Source: Lachnospiraceae bacterium (GTDB lineage: Bacteria > Bacillota > Clostridia > Lachnospirales > Lachnospiraceae). Taken from it: 49,740 nucleotides of DNA. The DNA is taken from NCBI GenBank assembly GCA_021771695.1, contig JAETON010000024.1, positions 1-49,740 on the forward strand, given 5' to 3'. Positions 46,700 to 49,740 of this stretch are shown here, in pieces. The number at the start of each line of letters is the position of its first letter. Within the stretch, counting starts at the first letter, position 1. The notes under the pieces are model-generated. The model did no database searches, had not been told where the DNA came from, and saw only the letters and a list, made by a program, of their open reading frames with translations. Both the position numbers and the translations under genes were made by a program.

Positions 46700-46753
46700 A
46701 TGCTTGAAAATATACCATCTCAATCAACTATAGAGATTTTGTCAAATCAATAA
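46700..46753 (+). pseudogene. Truncated gene start running into a repeat
   Basis: An ATG at 46700 behind GCGGGGAT reads MLENIPSQSTIEILSNQ and stops at 46751, inside the repeat at 46744-46771. It may be the 5' end of a gene cut off by the repeat. It is too short to identify and may be chance. Confidence 0.3.
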
Positions 46754-46771
46754 TTTAACGAGGGTGCATTT
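46744..46771 (+). repeat. 28-bp repeat, copy 1
   Basis: AAATCAATAATTTAACGA followed by GGGTGCATTT recurs at 49487-49516 with only a two-base TA insertion between the halves. Flanking sequences differ. The copies bracket the DUF3795, LysR, LysE and ACT genes. Confidence 0.75.
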
Positions 46772-46928
46772 GAGTAGAAAAGGCGGATTTCAGGTTTTCT
46801 GGTGTTTGAATCGCTGAAAGCTATTTTTTAGTGTGGGAATAACAAGGCTGATGTAAAATTTAAACTTGTATGTTATATTGGATGCTGAAAATAAAGAGAC
46901 AAATATGAATTTTAGGAGGTACATAACC

Positions 46929-47261
46929 ATGAAGGACATGATTGTATACTGTGGGCTGGACTGTGAAAAATGCGACGCATATCTTGCTACAATCAATGAT
47001 GACCAAGCGTTGCGTGAGAAAACTGCGCAACTATGGGCTGAGTTAAATAATGCACCTATTCTGCCTGAACATATCAACTGTGAAGGTTGTCGCGTTGATG
47101 GAATTAAAACTGTATACTGCGATAGTCTCTGCTCTATTCGTCAGTGCGCACTGAAAAAAGGTGTGACTACATGTGGCGACTGTCCAGAACTGGAAAAATG
47201 TCAGACTGTTGGAATGATTATCTCAAATAATCCCGCCGCTCTGGAAAATCTTAAGGGATAG
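46929..47261 (+). CDS. DUF3795 domain protein, short form
   Basis: This 110-residue protein starts MKDMIVYCGLDCEKCDAYLA and continues with NCEGCRVDGIKTVYC, CSIRQCALKKG and CGDCPELEKC. This is a dense set of cysteine pairs typical of DUF3795, consistent with a metal-binding fold. AGGAGG lies eight bases before ATG 46929. It is compact, without the C-terminal extension of the paralogue at 45639. The function is unknown. Confidence 0.85.
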   Translation: MKDMIVYCGLDCEKCDAYLATINDDQALREKTAQLWAELNNAPILPEHINCEGCRVDGIKTVYCDSLCSIRQCALKKGVTTCGDCPELEKCQTVGMIISNNPAALENLKG

Positions 47262-47337
47262 ACTACATAGTTTGGCAACTTTCAGTTTATTGAGAAGTTA
47301 ATTGGAACAAGAAATCGGGGTTTATCAAGGTGACAGA

Positions 47338-48240
47338 ATGACGATTCAACAGTTGAAATACATTATTAAAGTTGCGGAAACGGGCTCTATTACAGAGGCT
47401 GCGAAGGCTCTTTTTATCTCTCAGCCCAGCCTTTCCAATGCAATTAGAGAAATTGAAAAAGAAGCCAGACTGACAATTTTTACCCGAAGCAGACAGGGCA
47501 TTGCACTCACAAAAGAAGGCTTGGAATTTCTTGGTTATGCGAGAAACGTGGTGCAGCAGATGGAGTTGCTGGAAGATAAATATATAACAAATGTCTCGGA
47601 AAAAATTCGATTCGCCGTTTCTACCCAGCATTATACCTTTACGTCTAATGCCTTTGTTGAGATGATCGAACGGTTCGGTCAGGAACGATATGAGTTTATC
47701 TTGAACGAGACGCAGACGAGGCAGATTATGGAGGATGTGAAAAACCGCTTCAGCGATTTGGGCGTTCTGTTCATAAGTCAGGAAAACAAAGCCGTGATAC
47801 GCAAAGAGTTGGCGGAGCGAAACCTTGTATTTTATGAGTTGTTTACTGCTAAACCTCACGCATTCATGAGCGTAGCCCACCCCCTCGCAGCGAGAGCTGC
47901 AGTCACGTTGGAAGATCTTAAGCCATATCCACGGCTGAATTTTATTCAGGGCAATTTTGAGTCCTCCTATTGGTCGGAGGAACTGTTCAGTTCGCGGGAA
48001 ACAGATAAGCATATCCGCATCAGCGACAGAGGTGCCATTGTAAATCTGATGATCGGTATGAATGCCTATACCATTTCCAGTGGGATATTTCCCCGCTATC
48101 TGCAAGGTGATGAGATTATTGCCGTTCCAGTGTGTGAGGATGAGGTCATGCACATTGGCTATATCCTGAACGAAAAACAGGAGCTTTCAGAACTGGGTAC
48201 AATATATGTCGAAGAATTACTCAAATATGGCGAAGCATAG
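47338..48240 (+). CDS. LysR family transcriptional regulator
   Basis: This 300-residue protein has an N-terminal winged helix-turn-helix (MTIQQLKYIIKVAETGSITE, then SQPSLSNAIREIEKE). An effector-binding domain (about 90-300) follows. The start at 47338 follows AAGG. Codon choice is visibly richer in G and C than in the core genes upstream (for example ctg, gcg and cgc codons), suggesting transfer. A LysE-type exporter follows after 87 bases on the same strand, and the usual guess is that this regulator controls it. The effector is unknown. Confidence 0.92.
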   Translation: MTIQQLKYIIKVAETGSITEAAKALFISQPSLSNAIREIEKEARLTIFTRSRQGIALTKEGLEFLGYARNVVQQMELLEDKYITNVSEKIRFAVSTQHYTFTSNAFVEMIERFGQERYEFILNETQTRQIMEDVKNRFSDLGVLFISQENKAVIRKELAERNLVFYELFTAKPHAFMSVAHPLAARAAVTLEDLKPYPRLNFIQGNFESSYWSEELFSSRETDKHIRISDRGAIVNLMIGMNAYTISSGIFPRYLQGDEIIAVPVCEDEVMHIGYILNEKQELSELGTIYVEELLKYGEA

Positions 48241-48327
48241 CATAAGACTATGTAAAAGCATAAAAAGAAAGAATTACCTATGAGAAACCACAGGGCGGTA
48301 TAATACATTCCGAAAGGAGTGAATAGT

Positions 48328-48912
48328 ATGCTTGCTTATGTAATCGGGAATTTTCTGGTGTATTGTGTAATCAATGCCTTTACGCCCGGTCCCGGCAATA
48401 TCCTTGCACTTAACACCGTCAACAGCTATGGCTGGAAAAAGGGAAAACCTTTATTCTTTGGTATCTTTGCGGGATATTATGTTGTTCAGATTATCTGTGC
48501 ACTGTTCGTATACGGAATTGGTGCATTCTTACCGAGTGCGCTGAAAATATTGAAGTACATTGGGGCGGCCTATATTTTCTGGCTTGCCATCCATGTGGCA
48601 ATCAGCAAGCCAACAACGGACGACAGTGCAGAAGGAGCATCCTTCTGGAAAGGATTTATGCTCCAATTTGTTAATGTCAAGATATATATGTTTGGTATTA
48701 CGGCGCTGACGGGCTATATCACGGATTACAGCACCGCGTTGATCACGCTGGTTGGTATTGAATTGCTGATTGCTACCATCGGTACCATTGCTACCTGCAC
48801 ATGGATCGGCATGGGAATCCTGATCCGGAGATTTTATCTGAGACATTACAAGGTCATAAACATCATTCTGGCTCTTACCCTGTTGGAGTGTATTTACAGT
48901 GTATTGAAATGA
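48328..48912 (+). CDS. LysE/RhtB family exporter
   Basis: This 194-residue membrane protein has about six hydrophobic segments and the family motif TPGPGNILALN near residues 19-29, followed by a GWKKG loop. Members export amino acids or related compounds. ATG 48328 lies eight bases after AAGGAG; an in-frame GTG at 48319 overlaps that site. It is preceded by a LysR gene of similar composition, the classic regulator-exporter arrangement (as LysG-LysE, though there the genes are divergent). Confidence 0.9.
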   Translation: MLAYVIGNFLVYCVINAFTPGPGNILALNTVNSYGWKKGKPLFFGIFAGYYVVQIICALFVYGIGAFLPSALKILKYIGAAYIFWLAIHVAISKPTTDDSAEGASFWKGFMLQFVNVKIYMFGITALTGYITDYSTALITLVGIELLIATIGTIATCTWIGMGILIRRFYLRHYKVINIILALTLLECIYSVLK

Positions 48913-48970
48913 AGATCATATCTTTGCGGGTAAAAATGATTAAAAGGATAAATTTAGGAGGGAAAAGGTA

Positions 48971-49336
48971 ATGGAATTGAAAAAGATGCCATATGAACTG
49001 TCAGTATGCAAAGTCAAGGAATTATGTCCGGAGATACTGGCAGATGAGTTCTTCTTTATTGGGAAAACCGATGAAGAGCTTTCACTGGTATGCATGACTG
49101 AGCATGCACCATTGGAGACAGAGGAACGGGATGACGGCTGGAAAGCATTCAGAATTCAAGGTATTCTGGACTTTTCTTTGATTGGAGTACTTGCTCCGAT
49201 TGCAACGATTCTTGCGGATAATCAGATAGGAATATTTGCGGTTTCCACACATAACACAGATTATATTCTTGTAAAAAAAGAGAATTTCGATAAGGCTTTA
49301 GATGTTCTTGTTCATGCCGGATATTCAGTCATATAA
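48971..49336 (+). CDS. ACT domain-containing protein
   Basis: This 121-residue protein contains two small alpha-beta units like the ACT-domain proteins of the CASTOR-like type. Segments such as RIQGILDFSLIGVLAPIATI and GIFAVSTHNTDYILVKKE near the C terminus fit an ACT fold that binds amino acids. It starts behind AGGAGG with a nine-base spacing. Its place after an amino-acid exporter of the LysE family suggests related control or chance clustering; no partner enzyme is fused. Confidence 0.8.
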   Translation: MELKKMPYELSVCKVKELCPEILADEFFFIGKTDEELSLVCMTEHAPLETEERDDGWKAFRIQGILDFSLIGVLAPIATILADNQIGIFAVSTHNTDYILVKKENFDKALDVLVHAGYSVI

Positions 49337-49386
49337 CTTTCTGTTTGTCAGATTAGAAAATTCCAGCTTGTAAAGGAGGACGTTGT

Positions 49387-49452
49387 GTTAGTTAATATAG
49401 CAGAAACATTTGAATTATTGAGTAAAGAGAAAGTGCTGGATAAGCTTTCATG
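49387..49452 (+). pseudogene. Truncated gene start, possibly a cupin
   Basis: A GTG at about 49385-49387 behind a very good AAGGAGG site (49373-49379) reads MLVNIAETFELLSKEKVLDK and stops at about 49453. The start resembles small cupin-domain proteins (NI-ETF-L pattern), of which the other 90 residues are missing. The cupin link is tentative. Thirty-five bases later comes the second copy of the 28-bp repeat. Confidence 0.4.
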
Positions 49453-49486
49453 AAGAAAAGAACCAGAAAACAATAGGAATCTCACT

Positions 49487-49516
49487 AAATCAATAATTTA
49501 ACGATAGGGTGCATTT
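49487..49516 (+). repeat. 28-bp repeat, copy 2, with extra motifs
   Basis: AAATCAATAATTTAACGA at 49487-49504, TA, then GGGTGCATTT at 49507-49516. GGGTGCA occurs again at 49528-49534. It is the second copy of the element at 46744. Confidence 0.75.
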
Positions 49517-49533
49517 TCGCCCTCTCAGGGTGC

Positions 49534-49580
49534 AAAATTTAACGTTTCCTACTCGCTAAACGATACAACCGTTAAATTTT
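49534..49580. repeat. Perfect 11-bp inverted repeat
   Basis: AAAATTTAACG at 49534-49544 is the exact reverse complement of CGTTAAATTTT at 49570-49580, 25 bases apart. The core TTTAACG also appears in copy 2 of the 28-bp repeat just upstream. It could be a recombination or protein-binding site. Confidence 0.7.
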
Positions 49581-49644
49581 TCACCGCAAACTCACGAAAA
49601 GCATATAATCCCTACTCAAAAAACGATGGAGTTGTTGCAAAACA

Positions 49645-49740
49645 CAGTGAAATCTGAATGATTTCACTGCTGGAGCACAGCTCCTTTCCTTATGATTAGA
49701 AAATCCGGCTCAGAACCGTAAAATGGTTCTGTCTCCGGAT
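49645..49740 (+). repeat. Cluster of three hairpins at the window end
   Basis: CAGTGAAATC/GATTTCACTG (49645-49654/49660-49669) is a perfect ten-base stem. GGAGC/GCTCC (49672-49676/49680-49684) follows. Then ATCCGG-AGAACC pairs with GGTTCT-CCGGAT (49703-49717/49725-49740). No gene is seen here. The structure may continue beyond the window. Confidence 0.65.

Noticed and set aside
47287-48153. Long reverse-strand ORF opposite the LysR gene
   Set aside because: It is an antisense shadow of a clear LysR regulator, with no ribosome site or recognisable domain.
46744-49516. Integron attC sites
   Set aside because: The repeats lack the paired core (RYYYAAC/GTTRRRY) and the long imperfect palindrome of attC sites, and no integron integrase is visible. 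The cassette idea is kept only in a general sense.

Overview
The window is a low-GC Firmicutes chromosome segment, most likely from a gut Lachnospiraceae (Clostridia). The reasons are AT-rich coding with strong GGAGG ribosome sites, an IspH-S1 fusion, a group B-type [FeFe] hydrogenase, a pheST T-box, and the order ftsK - fhs - folD - rimO - pgsA - cinA - recA - recX. This placement is inferred from gene content; no database was searched. I saw no rRNA, tRNA or CRISPR array.

Region 1 (1-11.2 kb) is sugar uptake and mannose metabolism. It holds a phosphomannomutase/phosphoglucomutase, a reverse-strand YihY membrane protein, a ZIP metal transporter, a LicT/BglG antiterminator, a mannose-class PTS (IIAB, IIC, IID), DUF956, mannose-6-phosphate isomerase and a glucose-family EIICBA. 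Two near-canonical RAT antiterminator sites, each overlapping a terminator, precede the antiterminator gene and the PTS operon, so the regulator probably controls both.

Region 2 (11.2-13.6 kb) is a decay zone. An ABC-F gene, an EamA/DMT transporter and an Rpn-like nuclease gene each carry an internal deletion and a frame change. The ABC-F remnant keeps an intact-looking attenuator: a six-codon leader peptide and mutually exclusive hairpins.

Region 3 (13.6-27 kb) holds pheST under a phenylalanine T-box with a small folded repeat between leader and gene, a shredded hydrolase, two tandem membrane-anchored arylsulfate sulfotransferases, queA, an HI0933-family flavoprotein, cmk and the ispH-rpsA fusion.

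Region 4 (27-43.6 kb) is core metabolism and information processing: pyruvate carboxylase, TepA, [FeFe] hydrogenase, FtsK, formate-THF ligase, FolD, RimO, PgsA, CinA, RecA (SOS boxes), RecX and a phospholipase C-like protein.

Region 5 (43.7-49.7 kb) is accessory DNA. A group II intron whose reverse transcriptase has lost its N-terminal RT blocks lies just after a terminator. It is followed by small unrelated genes (GGADGPT membrane peptide, DUF1810 fragment, two DUF3795 proteins, VOC, LysR-LysE pair, ACT protein), truncated gene starts, a 28-bp repeat present twice, and a cluster of strong hairpins at the window end.
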